A DNA stretch of 64,000 nucleotides from Cunninghamia lanceolata (Eukaryota; Streptophyta; Pinopsida; Cupressales; Cupressaceae), in NCBI GenBank assembly GCA_027924645.1, contig BSBN01001687.1, positions 8,122,001-8,186,000 of the forward strand. Reading direction: 5' to 3'. The position numbers and the translations under genes are program-made. Below the pieces are notes generated by a model. That model worked only from the letters and a program-made list of their open reading frames with translations. It did no database searches and was not told where the DNA came from. Below, one piece after another: positions 34,481 to 45,734 of this stretch (positions are counted from its first letter, which is position 1; each line of letters starts with the position of its first letter).

Positions 34481-34650
34481 GCTTCCTTAAGTTGTAGCCC
34501 TAAAAAAGTTAGCAAGTATTTGTAGATTCCTTGGGTTGTAGCCCTAAAACAAAGTTAGCAAGGAGTTGTAGCTTCCTTGGGTTGTAGCCCTAAAACAAAT
34601 TTAGTAGGGAGTAGTAGCTTCCTTGGGTTGCAGCCCTAAAACAAAGTTCT
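34481..34650 (+). repeat. 46-bp tandem repeat in the solo LTR
   Basis: About 3.6 copies of a unit beginning TTCCTTGGGTTGTAGCCCTAA, starting near 34482, 34527, 34573 and 34619. The third and fourth copies are the cleanest. Confidence 0.85.
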
Positions 34651-34867
34651 TATTTTGAGCTTCATATATTGTGAGTTAATTCTCACCATGGTTTTTCCCT
34701 TCTTGGGTTTTTCACATATATCTAGTGTTATGTGTTGATGTGCATTGTGTTGATCTTTCATGTTTATGTTAATGTTGTAATGCTTCAGTTTTAGTCTACT
34801 ATGGAGGATTTGAAGTTTGCTAAGATACTGATTCAACCCCCCTCTCAGTATCCTAGTGTGTTCAACA

Positions 34868-37800
34868 TTTATTAGGTGAAGTCACTCCAATTTGTCTATT
34901 TTATCTCACTTTTATCAATAAATCAGAACCACTAGGTTTTTTATTGCTTTCATGTCTCCTTTGTAGATCAAGGCTTGAAAACTCTTGGGATTCTTCTTGA
35001 TGGTGTTACCATTGATACCTATGAGTTTTAGACTATTACCATTCCATCTTCTAGGTGAAATTTTTCCAACTCTTTAACTTACATGCACTTTGTTATCTGT
35101 GTGCATTAAGACCTCTTAAGTTTTAATATCAATTGCATGCCTTCTATTGGTCATTGACAGGTGAGCACTTCTAAGAATCTAAGACACTCTATTAGTAGGC
35201 TACTTGACACATCTCAAGTTTGTACCTTCTCTCTAGTCAAGGTTTCCCCCTGGACAATGTTGTCATGGCGGCTTTTAGGATTGGTCAATGTTGTTAGGTA
35301 GGTTGTTTTACATATGGCGCCCTTGCCCTTTAGGTCCAATCATTTCCAAGTTTCAAAGGAAGCTCCAAGACCTGCTTTTGAGAAACTTTCATCAATAACA
35401 CTTCTCTACATAGATGCATTTAAACCTATTTATTTACTATTTTTCATTTCCAATATGTAGTCAAATTTACTGCTTGCAAATTTCCAAGTTTTGCATGTTT
35501 CCAATCAATAGTCCCAATTCACATGGTTGTAAATTATAGTTAGGCTAGCTGGAGATAGCCTTATGTAACTTTTATTTACACACACAACCAAACTTTAAAA
35601 AAACCTAACTAAACCAAACATCTTTTCTTAAAAAAGGTTCATCTTTAAATTTCTTTCAGTTATCAATTGAAGAATGCAATGCGGTCACTATAAAATGATC
35701 TTATTGTGAAAAAGTTTATTAATCAACTATGTTTTGTTTCATTTCAAATGCCTTAAGACAATGAAATATGAAGAGTTTCATGTGCATTAGGATAGGTGTG
35801 TTGTACACCTTACATAATCCTTGAATTATAATGTTAAATTTTTAATGTGTTGTAAATTGGCTTCTCATGAATGAGACATCACCCTTGAAGGCATCCTGAG
35901 ATTTCTTTTATAAAAAAATGAAGGATTATAACCCCATAAGAGATTATAACCTGGTAGATATTTGGAGTGAAAAATCTCCCCATTATTATAACCCATAAGA
36001 GATTATACTCCCTCATTTGAAGCACTAAATTTTATTACAAGATGTTTTTACACCTCCTTACACATGGACTATAATAACCTATCAAAGATCCTCTTGAATG
36101 TATACTTGTAACTCCTAATATCAATGCTCTTACACATCTCTTATGTATATCATAGATTCTCTCACACGCCTCTTAAACATGTCATAGCATTAAAATACAT
36201 TAAATTACTATATAAATAATACCATATCCTTAAAAATGAAAGATTATAATCCCATATAATTTCCCACAAATTATTAAACTGCTATATCAAAAGAATTAGC
36301 ACTAGAAGAATAGTGTCCCTCATTTTAATTTAATAAATACCTAGAGTTTAGAATTTAGGGTCAACCAAGACAATGGAGGAGAAATTAAAATCTCTCAAGC
36401 AAGGTTTAAAATAGAACCCCTCATGGCACATTCCCCAAATAGGTCCCATTGTGGCACATCCTTAGTTCATGTGTATAGGTCCCATAATTAAATGACATGC
36501 CAAGCTCTATAAGGAGTTAGTTGTTGGCTTCTTCTGTAACAATTTCCAATAGCAATGACTAAATAGGCATATTTAATACTTAGTCATCCATTTGTCCATT
36601 ATTGACTTGGTCCATGAATGAGGAGGAGTAATATTTGGATGCTTATCTCCACTGCAAAATTTACAAGGATCTAAAACTCATTGCCTTATAGATAGTTATG
36701 CAGTACCACATAATGGTTGATGTGCTATACAATGCCTTATTTAGTAAATAGAACCTCCAAATCTACCCCTCTCTTCCTTCAGCAAGTGTGAACTAGTAAA
36801 GTACCCTACTGCACTATTATCCTCTTCTATTGTTGGTATGACAAAATTAACTCAAAGCTATCCTACAACAATCTATTGATATGTAGAATACTTTAATCAA
36901 CAATATAAGGTCTTGCACTAAGAAAAATAATATCATAATTCTTTTATTGATCATTATAGGTGCCACAAAGATTAAATTATGATCTACATTAAATCTAGTA
37001 TTATCGCGCATCTTACTCAAAGTTGCAATTATATATCTAAACATTTATTGAATAATTTGTGGTAACCAAAATAATAATTTCTAACATGTAATAATTAATA
37101 TTCACACCCTCAAATCTAAAATAAGTAATGAAACTCATACACCTACACTACAAACTCAAGACATGAAAGACATATTCATGTAATATGATGGACATAAAAT
37201 ATTTAATTCTTAGAATGCATCAAATTATAACAAAATTCAAATAGGAAGATGTAGGTATCTTCATCAAACTTATAATCACCACCACAACTAATATTATGCA
37301 TAGATACACAATTTGCACAAAAATTAATGATGCCAAGTCATGAAATGAATAGTTCAAGAAACAAATGCAATGGTGCAAATTTGTTGCAAAGTGTCATAAA
37401 ATGTAAAATTAGACACCTCAAGAAAAGAGGTTTTGTGTTTTCCTTAGGGAAAATAGAGCACCTTGTAAAAGCAACAACAAATGGCAACTTTGTTGGTAAA
37501 TGCTCCTAAGCATTTCAAAATAAAAGAACATGTTTACAAACTTAGAATCTCTATCTAAAACACACCTATAAAGAAAGGATTCATGAAAGGATAAGAGAAG
37601 ATTAACCATGAGACATAATCTGATATCTACTCAACAATATTATGTTTATGTGTATTCATTCCTTCATGTGAGGTTTTGTAAAGTCTAATCATTATAGACC
37701 AAAAAATTAAGCTAGAATTTTAATTTTAGCTTTAAGTTAATAGAGATCTATTAGAATATTCAAGTATTTAAGTAGACAATCAATTATCACCTAGACATTG

Positions 37801-39819
37801 CTTCGCTTCCAATTAGGCATCTATAGCCTCAAGAGAGTTATATCTAGTTCTACTCTAGACATAGCTCTACTACCATCCAAGCATTTATAGCCTCAGTAGA
37901 CAATATCTAAATCACCTAGATAATTGAGTGTTTTTTTATAATTTTATTTCTTTTCTTTTAGTCTCTTTTATTTTGATCTTTCATTTTCACTCTTTTTTTA
38001 TTATTTATCTCAATTCATAGGAAATGAATCCTATTTCTAGGTTGGGGACCACAATGGTAATCAAGAAGGCAAGACTATAGGATTTTCCACCAGGTACCTT
38101 GACTGTAGCAACTTATCTACATAAACCTAGGAATTCTTAATATATAGTTTGTGTAGGATTTAAGGAAAATATCTTCTATTTTTCCACAACTCACCCTAAC
38201 TCATCAAGACATGAATAAACCCACATTGTTGTTGTAAAATAGGCTAAACTACTACAAATTAAATCTTGTTAACAGAGTATGCAAATCTAAAATACCTTTT
38301 ATGCCACCATTAATTGATTAACCATAAAATAAAAGTGTGGAAGTATAAATAAATAAATAAGGAATCAACAAACCATAAGATTTAAACATATGACATCAAA
38401 TTATGTGGAGAAACCAATTTGAGAAAAACTCCACCATCAAAGAGAGCACAAGTCTATTTTAATATTTAAAGAAAGAGTGCATAATCAACAAACTTCTTCC
38501 TTCAATTTGATAGCATTTTGGTAGTATATGTATACCTAAAAATAACCCATTAAACCTCTAACCAATGCATACAATATATAGAGAAGAGTTCAAAGGAAAC
38601 CATGACCACCAACAACCATGGTATGGAAAAAACCAAACACCCCTAGTGACAAATCAAAGCGTCCATGAATAGAAAATATAACTCACAATCATGTTTGACC
38701 CCTCCACTTCGTGGGCACACTCCCCCAAAAATGACATTCCAATATGAGACCACTACCATATGGGTCCCACTTGATAATGGAGAAGATGCTCCACTCTCTC
38801 CTAGAACCTAAGAATGGGAAAGTGGTGTTAATGAGCTCTAATCAATTTGTAACCACAACCTTCATACTCCACATTCCTCCATGAATGTCATTACAACTAA
38901 TATTCCAAGTCAAAATAGAGAATAATAATAAAATAGTAATATCTATCAACTACATGGGCATCCAAGTACCCATTCCAAGGAAGCTAGAGATACAACATTA
39001 TACACTGGGTGAAAGTTCAGAACTGTGTCACACTTTTATAAAGGGAATGACCAACACAAATGTATTTTTCTAACTTAAACGTCAAAAAAGTCATATGTAT
39101 GTTTTGAATTTTAAAATGACATAAACTAATGAAATGTATAATTTTTAATGTAGTTTATGCTTATAATTTTTAATTTTTTTAAAAAATAGCTGGATATTCT
39201 TTTTATAAATTTAATTGATGAATTTTAAATGCTGATATTTTTTGAAAAAAGTGACGTCGATGGGACATCAAGAAACTATAGCAAAATTATTTTTTTTCTT
39301 TAATTTTTTTCCTAATTAGCCAACTCAAATATATAATGCATGGAAAAAAAAAATTAATTTTTGATAAATATTTTTTTTCAAATTTTTTAAAGTCAATTTT
39401 AATTAGAACATAGTAGTTTCCATGGGATGTCAACTTTTTTACAATATATAATTTAAAAAAAATATATACCTTCTTGGAGAGGATTCCCTCCTCTAGTGAA
39501 CCATATATTTTTTAAAAAAATTGAATATGTTTTGCCTATTTATTTTTAATTTCTAATCAACTGCATGTTTGATTATAATAACTTGCAATAAATTCAAAAA
39601 TAATCCTAATAGAACTTATCAAAATATAAAAAAATATATTTCTAAGATCTAGACTCTGACATCTACCAAAGGGTATTTTTAAATTTTCATGAAAATTCCC
39701 TTTGGTTAGAGAAATTTACAATTAAACTTGAATTTTTGTTCAATTTGTTGTAAATGGGGGGGTTGCCTTCCACATGGAATGTCGCATAAACAATTTCGTG
39801 CGAGATTGTATCGCTCAAA
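34868..39819. other. Non-coding, AT-rich decayed DNA
   Basis: About 5 kb with no gene that I can support. There is a short imperfect repeat of ATTATAACCC-CATAAGAGATTATA around 35925-36015 and very AT-rich sequence at 39070-39720. The right end may be part of the copia LTR that resumes at 43738. Confidence 0.55.
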
Positions 39820-39824
39820 AAGGT

Positions 39825-40825
39825 TGATGCAGGAGCATCACCTTGAAGTATGTTTTAAGGTTATTTTGATGTGTTTTGATCTAATAAGGTCATTTATGAC
39901 CATGTGGGATCATGTTGATCCATTTTTGGAGTGATAGGGTCTTTGGTTAAAAAGTGTAAAAAAATTATAAAAGTGGTCATGTTGCTCAAAAAGGCACAGT
40001 TACAAATCAAAAATCAAGAAATAATTACATGCAAATCAAGAAACCATTACTATATAGTTGGTTTTTGATTGGGAATGTATAACACACCTTCAAAAAAACT
40101 CAAATGGGGGAGGAGAGACATTGTATTTTGAAGTTTGATGAATAAAAACTCTGTTTTTTTTGTGTATTCCAACGTTGCAGGCTTGTTCTTTCATTTTGTA
40201 TGACTTGTACAATCAATATGGGGGTCTAAAACTGACTGGAATGTGTGGGTGTGAATCTACTTGATTTTGATTTTTGTTACACCAATTTTCATTGAGTTAT
40301 CAGAAAGTTATGATCATTTTACTAAGGGCAAGTTTATGAGTTTATTTTTTTGAAAGTTGCAGTCTAAAAACATGCATGGTATGGCCTAGTACGACCTCAT
40401 ATTGAGGAATATAATAGATGGATGGAAAGATATGTGTTTCTAGTTTACAATTCTTTTGGTTACATGTGATTTAATTATGTTTAGAATGAGTTATGACATT
40501 TTTACTGAGAGCAGTTCTGTAATAGTCCTAGGGTTTACATAAGAACAGTCTTGTTTTTGCCCTAGTTTGTACAAAGAAACCCTAGCCCATTTTTAGATAT
40601 GTGTAGTAAGAGATAAAAGTGTATTCCAAAAAAGTAAGTACATTTTAAATATTAGGTCTATAATAAAAGTTATGACCAAAAAGGTCTGAATTGTTGCCCC
40701 CATGTTTTAGGTTTTAAGAGCAAGTTGCCAAAAATGAACAAGAATGCACATTTGCATCATTTGTATTGAAACCCTATTTGGGATATTGTCAAGTTAGTCT
40801 AATTTGAGTCCTTTTCTCTACATCA
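39825..40825 (+). repeat. 5' LTR of the compact element
   Basis: Starts TGATGCAGGAGCATCACC and ends CTCTACATCA. The first 16 bp form a perfect hairpin (TGATGC, loop AGGA, GCATCA). It matches 42741-43732 throughout. Confidence 0.92.
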
Positions 40826-40828
40826 AAT

Positions 40829-40840
40829 TGGTATCAGAGC
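40829..40840 (+). promoter_or_regulatory. tRNA-Met primer binding site of the compact element
   Basis: TGGTATCAGAGC, three bases after the end of the 5' LTR. Confidence 0.93.
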
Positions 40841-41339
40841 CCAAAGATCTGGGCAAGGAAGTTTTGGGACTTTGTGTATTGTCTTTTTTTACAAGTTGAA
40901 GGAAGAACCTGGATACCAAAAGACTAGGCCAAGGGAAAAGAAAGGGGCCTAAGGTGAGGTATCACAAAGACAACAAGAATCATTGAGAAGAAGCAAGGTG
41001 AAAGAGACTTGCTTGCAAGAGGAGAATAGAAGTGTTGAGGAGAATAGTCCATGGAGACTTGTAGAATAAGGAGTTACCAAGCAAGAAACAAGTGATGAGA
41101 AGAGATAGCAAGATGCAGTAGCAAACTCAAAAGGGGAAGATGAAAGAAAATAGGATAAGCCTAGTTGTAGAGTTTGATAGGACAATGGGAGAGTTTGAAA
41201 AATGTATTGAGCTTGTATTGCAATAGTGTCTTGAGAAAGCATCTCAAGAAAATGTTTGGCATTGGCCAATGAGAAAGAAGGTGAAGAGGCCCATACAAAT
41301 GATTATTCAGAAAAGAAGAAGGCAACAGATGGTTAAATT

Positions 41340-41747
41340 GGTTTCAGACCCCCATATAAACCGTATAGGTCATACAAAATGAAAGAACAAGCCTACAACA
41401 TTGGAATACATAGAAAAATAGGATTTTTATTCATCAAACTTCAAAATACAATGTCTCTCCTCCCCCATTCGAGTTTTTTTGAAGGTGTTTTATACATTCC
41501 CAATCAAAAACCAATTGTATAGTAACGGTTTCTTGATTTGCATGTAACTATTTCTTGATTTTTGATTTGTAATTGTGCCTTTTTGAGCAACATGACCACT
41601 TTTATAATTTTTTTACACTTTTTGACCAAAGACCCTATTAACACTCCAAAAATGGATCAACATGATCCCACATGGTCATAAATGACCTTATTAGATAAAA
41701 ACACATCAAAATGACCTTAAAACATACTTCAAGGTGATGCTCCTGCA
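41340..41747 (-). repeat. Inverted partial LTR inside the compact element
   Basis: The reverse complement of roughly the first 400 bp of the element's LTR. It ends at 41747, only three bases short of the LTR tip, and breaks off at about 41340 near GACCCCCATAT. In detail it resembles the 3' LTR slightly more (CCATATAAACCGTAT against the 3' copy). Confidence 0.9.
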
Positions 41748-41749
41748 AA

Positions 41750-42653
41750 GAGAAGAGAAGATGAAAGCAAAGAGTGGAAGATAAAAGAAGATGCAGTAGT
41801 ACCATGTCTTTTTGATGAGGCAGAATGAGAAATTGTAGTGATGTTTGGTCCTTTAGAGGATATGGAATGTGTAGGATAGCGATGGGAAAAGGAGTAAACT
41901 CTTGAACTAGTTGATACCTTGAATATTACAACATGTATGGTGAAAAAGAGTGAAAAAAAAGAAGATATGGTAGCATATGAATGTCTTTTTGAAGACATGA
42001 ATGAAGAGGTTAAGTGTGGAGTTGTAGCAGCGATAACACATCCTTGGGAGGATGAAGAAAAATAATTTGCAGTGAGTGCAGACATAGAGATGACAAAGAT
42101 TGATGAGCCTCAGTATGATGAACGAGTGGATAAAGAAGATAATGATCTCCTATGGAAAGAGGAGATGGAGAAAATAAACAACTTGCTTGAATGAGGCTTG
42201 ATAAAAGACCATGAAGATATGGATATGGCAGCGATAAATGATGACAAAGAAATTGGGACAACAAAGACAAATGAGGTAAATAATGCATATTTTGATTCTA
42301 ATTTGTTTGAAATGAATGATGAAATGAAAGAGATTAAACAAGTTGAAGGTGGACACATGGAAAGTTTTAATTTCCATGAGAATTTGTATGAGAAAGCTGT
42401 AGATTTAATTATTGGTGATGAGTATGATTTGTTGTATAAAGAAATTGAATAGTGTGGAAAGTTGTTCAAGCATGCACACTTGACAGAAGGTGAAGAAATG
42501 GATAGCAATAATGAGGCATATGAAAGAGACATAGAATTTTGGAGTCTTGCAGTTGAGAAGAAGATCATTAGGAGGAGGTCCAAAAAGCAAGCACAATATA
42601 AATCTGTGAAGATCAAGAACCCTGGAGCAGATCAAGACAAGCATGGAGAATAG
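41750..42653 (+). pseudogene. Acidic ORF of the compact element, decayed
   Basis: One frame (that of 42198-42452) stays readable across about 900 bp with several stops (near 41829, 42063, 42192, 42450). The product is strongly acidic with Asp/Glu/Met/Asn-rich runs, for example FEMNDEMKEIKQVEGGHMES, and ends with a basic segment (KKIIRRRSKKQAQYKSVKIK). No domain is recognised and no enzyme motif is seen. It lies between the inverted LTR piece and the 3' LTR. It may be a remnant of a gag or accessory ORF. Confidence 0.45.
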
Positions 42654-42740
42654 CTAAGCATGTAGCACAATTGGAAGAAACAAAAGAAACACCGATTATC
42701 ATTTGAGATGGAACTCAAATTTCTTTTTCTTGGGGAGTAT

Positions 42741-43732
42741 GATGCAGGAGCATCACCTTGAAGTATGCTTTAAGGTCATTTTGATGTGTTTTGATCTAAT
42801 AAGGTCATTTATGACCATGTTGGATCATGTTGATCCATTTTTAGAGTGTTAATAGGGTCTTTGGTTAAAAAGTGTAAAATATTTATAAAAGTGGTCATGT
42901 TGCTCAAAAAGGCATAGTTACAAATAAAAAATCAAGAAATAGTTACATGCAAATCAAGAAACTATTACTATATAGTTGGTTTTTGATTGGGAATGTATAA
43001 AACACCTTAAAAAAACTCAAATGGGGGAGGAGAGACATTATATTTTGAAATTTGATGAATTAAAACCCTATTTTTCTATGTATTCCAACGTTGCAGACCT
43101 ATTCTTTCATTTTGTATGCCCTGTATGGACTATATGGGGGTCTAAAACTGATTGGAATGTGTGGGCATGTGAATCTACTTCATTTTTCTTTTTGTTGCAC
43201 CAATTTTCATTAAGTTATCAGAAAGTTATGATCATTTTACTAAGGGCAGGTTTGAGAGTTTATTTTTCTGAAAGTTGCAATCTAAAAACACACATGGTAC
43301 GACCTCATATTGAGGAATATAATAGAAGGATGGAAAGATATTTGTTTCTAGTTTACAATGCTTTAGGTTGCATGTGATTTCATTATGTTTTGAGTGAGTT
43401 ATAGCATTTTTACTGAGAGCAGTCTTGTAACAGTCCTAGGGTTTGCACAGGAACAGTCTTGTTTTTGCCCTAGTCCGTACAAAGAAACCCTAGCTCATTT
43501 TCAGCTATGTGTAGTAAGAGCCAAAATGGTATTCCAAACAGGTCTCACATTTTTAATATTAGGTCTATAATGAAAGTTATGACAAAAAAGGTCTAAATTG
43601 CTGCCCCCATGTTTTATGCTTTAAGAGCAAGTTGCCAAAAATGAACAAGAATTCACATTTGCATCATTTGTATTGAAACCCTCTTTCGTAAATTGTCAAT
43701 TTAGTCTTGTTTGAGTCATTTTATCTGCATCA
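42741..43732 (+). repeat. 3' LTR of the compact element
   Basis: Starts TGATGCAGGAGCATCACC after TTGGGGAGTA and ends TATCTGCATCA. 992 bp. ORFs of up to 133 codons inside it are chance. Confidence 0.92.
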
Positions 43733-43737
43733 AAGGT

Positions 43738-44026
43738 TTCAAGTGAAAATTTCTCGCCTGAAACCTTCAATGTAAATAAACATATTTTTAAAAATTCAAT
43801 TCAACTTTTATATGTTTTTAAACTTTGGGTGAAAATGTTTCACCCAGAACTATTCATGCCACACAATGCCACATAAGTGCTACGTGGTTCTAGGTAGAAC
43901 CCTTCCAGTGAAACCCTTTCTATAGAAACTATTTAATTGGTTGAAAGTGGGACACAACTCTTAACTTTCACCCCACTAGGATTGCAATTAAATATCACAT
44001 TATCCTAACATTCTCCCACTTGATAT
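43738..44026 (-). repeat. LTR fragment and polypurine tract of a minus-strand copia element
   Basis: Plus-strand ATCCTAACA|TTCTCCCACTTGAT gives, on the minus strand, a purine tract AAGTGGGAGAA followed by TGTTAGGAT, the classic 3'-LTR junction of Ty1/copia elements. The boundary is at 44010/44011. Only the first about 270 bp of this LTR lie here. The compact element interrupts it, and the rest may lie left of 39820. Confidence 0.7.
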
Positions 44027-44029
44027 TAT

Positions 44030-45060
44030 ATGTTGTAATGAAAAAATAGGAACCATAAATAAATCGAGTGTCAACCTTTTGTAACATGAACTTACCATTC
44101 ACCACCTTCTCATGAACAAAGTGAGACTACACATCAACATGTTTGGTACAAGCATGGTACATGGGATTCTCAGACAAAAAAATAACACTTTGACTGTGAC
44201 ATCCAATCAGAACCACCTTACAATCAAAACCAACTCCTTAACACAATCTCTATAGCCATATCACTTCTTTATATGCATGTGTAGCAGCCATATACCTCTT
44301 ATTCATCCAACTAATAGCACCACCAAATAGAGAAAACACATAGTAACTAGTGGACCTTTAACTACCCAAGTCACCTGCCTAATTGACATCAACAAAGCCT
44401 TGTATGTACAATAACTTGACCATATCATTAGAACTATGATAGCATAAGCAATAATTAGAAATAAATTTCAAATATCTAAATACCCTCTTAACAGAGTCCA
44501 ATGCTCTCTATCAGGGTTAGAAATGAACTTGATAAGAACTCCCACTACTTGGGCAATATCTAGTCTAGTATAAACCATTACATACATCAAGCTACCAATA
44601 GCACTAGCATAAGGAACATTATACATATCCTCTACATCATCATATAACTTAGGACACATATCTATTGAAAGCCTAGTGCATACAAGTAAAGGAATACTCA
44701 CTAGTTTGTAATTGTGCATAGTAAACCACCACAAAATGGTGTCAGCATACTTACTTTGACTAAGCCAAATCTTTATGTGAACTTGGTCATTGTTCATTTT
44801 TATTCCTAAAATGATCTTTGTTGCCCCTATATCATTCATGTCAAATGATCTAGTAAGCTAAGTTTTAAGCTCCCTAATCATTGCTTGTTGTTACCATTGG
44901 TAAACAACATGCCATCCACATAGATGACAACAATTAAAATCTGATCATTAATATACTTAATCTAAACATAGTGATCCTCTTCACTTCTAACAAAACCCAA
45001 CTTCAAAGTAAATACATAAAAAAAAATTTATACTGCATCTAAGATGATTGTTTCAAAAGA
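44030..45060 (-). pseudogene. Ty1/copia reverse transcriptase/RNase H remnant
   Basis: On the minus strand, from right to left, there is a reverse-transcriptase piece with IVVIYVDGMLFTNGN (44895-44940), where the catalytic YVDD reads YVDG. Next is DIGATKIILGIKM and YASAIGSLMYVMVYTRLDIA (44468-44839). Then comes an RNase H piece with GFVDVN-AGD and GGAISWMNKR (about 44285-44410). Stops and frameshifts are frequent. It belongs with the LTR and purine tract at 43738-44026. The 5' part (gag, protease, integrase) is missing. Dead element. Confidence 0.85.
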
Positions 45061-45089
45061 TACAAAGACCATTTTAACTTGTAAACCAA

Positions 45090-45270
45090 ATTTACGGTTT
45101 ATGGTTTATGGTTGTAGGGTTAGGGATTAGGCTTTATGATTTATGATTTATGGTTTATGGTTTAGGGTTTAACTATTAAACTATAAACTCCAACCCTAAT
45201 CCCTCAACCCTAAACCTTAAACCTAAATATATGAACCCTAATCCCTAAAACCTAATTTTCAACCCTAAAA
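45090..45270. repeat. Interstitial telomere-like words in head-to-head order
   Basis: Left half: TTTATGG/TTTAGGG-type words (GTTTATGGTTTAGGGTTTA). Right half: the complement (CCCTAATCCC, CCCTAAACC, AACCCTAA). The plant telomere unit is TTTAGGG. The array is degenerate, short, and turns over near 45172. Confidence 0.65.
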
Positions 45271-45734
45271 CATTCAAAAAACATGAAAAGCCTAAGAAAA
45301 ATGCACTAAAAATGAGTATCTACACCAATAAATCCTAGCTTATAGTCATGGAGGGAGGATACAAAGTTTGGGGAGCATGGTGGTCTCTATAGGTAGATAT
45401 ACATTCATCTCTACAAGCTTCTGCTCTCTTCATTGTCATAAATAGTGAAAATATGCATGCAAGTGTGGGCAAATACTTTTTTAGAAGGGATACCCATTAT
45501 TAAATGGATATGCATTTGTTTTCTATTCCTACACAAAATGTATATCCATTATGAATGGACTTGCATTTATAAAGGGTACCCTCTTAGGTTCATATCTCTA
45601 ATCTATAATGGATGTTCATTTATGAAAAGAGGGTATATAAGTTTAAGTTAATGGGTATTTGTTCTATGTGTGATAACTTTTGGCCCCACATTTTTCCCCA
45701 CGATGTTGATCCAACTTCTTGCATATACCCATAT

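Larger units (their letters stand above)
17467..34867 (+). mobile_element. Copia-type solo LTR, split by a nested element
   Basis: The left part (17467-18841) starts TGTTACACG and the right part (34081-34867) ends GTTCAACA, flanked by identical TTTAT at 17462-17466 and 34868-34872. Removing the nested element 18842-34080 gives about 2.16 kb with TG...CA ends, a TSD and no internal region, so a solo LTR. Its last 200 bp resemble the end of the nested copia LTR (GGTTTTTCCCTTCTTGGG, then CCCCCCTCTCAGT), so both belong to related families. It contains a 46-bp tandem repeat (34481-34650). Confidence 0.85.
39825..43732 (+). mobile_element. Compact non-autonomous LTR element with an internal inverted LTR piece
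   Basis: Two direct LTRs (39825-40825 and 42741-43732) and TSD AAGGT (39820-39824, 43733-43737). The PBS is TGGTATCAGAGC (40829-40840). A purine-rich run, TTGGGGAGTA, precedes the 3' LTR. The internal region is only 1.9 kb, without pol. It holds an inverted copy of the first 400 bp of the LTR and an acidic ORF. The primer site suggests a copia-type relative as helper. No coding motif confirms this. Confidence 0.9.

Noticed and set aside
42010..42616. Minus-strand Ser/Leu-rich ORFs of up to 168 codons
   Set aside because: Antisense shadow of the acidic plus-strand ORF. Acidic codons read backward give Ser/Leu/Phe.
42976..43377. 133-codon plus-strand ORF
   Set aside because: It lies wholly inside the 3' LTR of the compact element, and the matching frame is broken in the 5' LTR.
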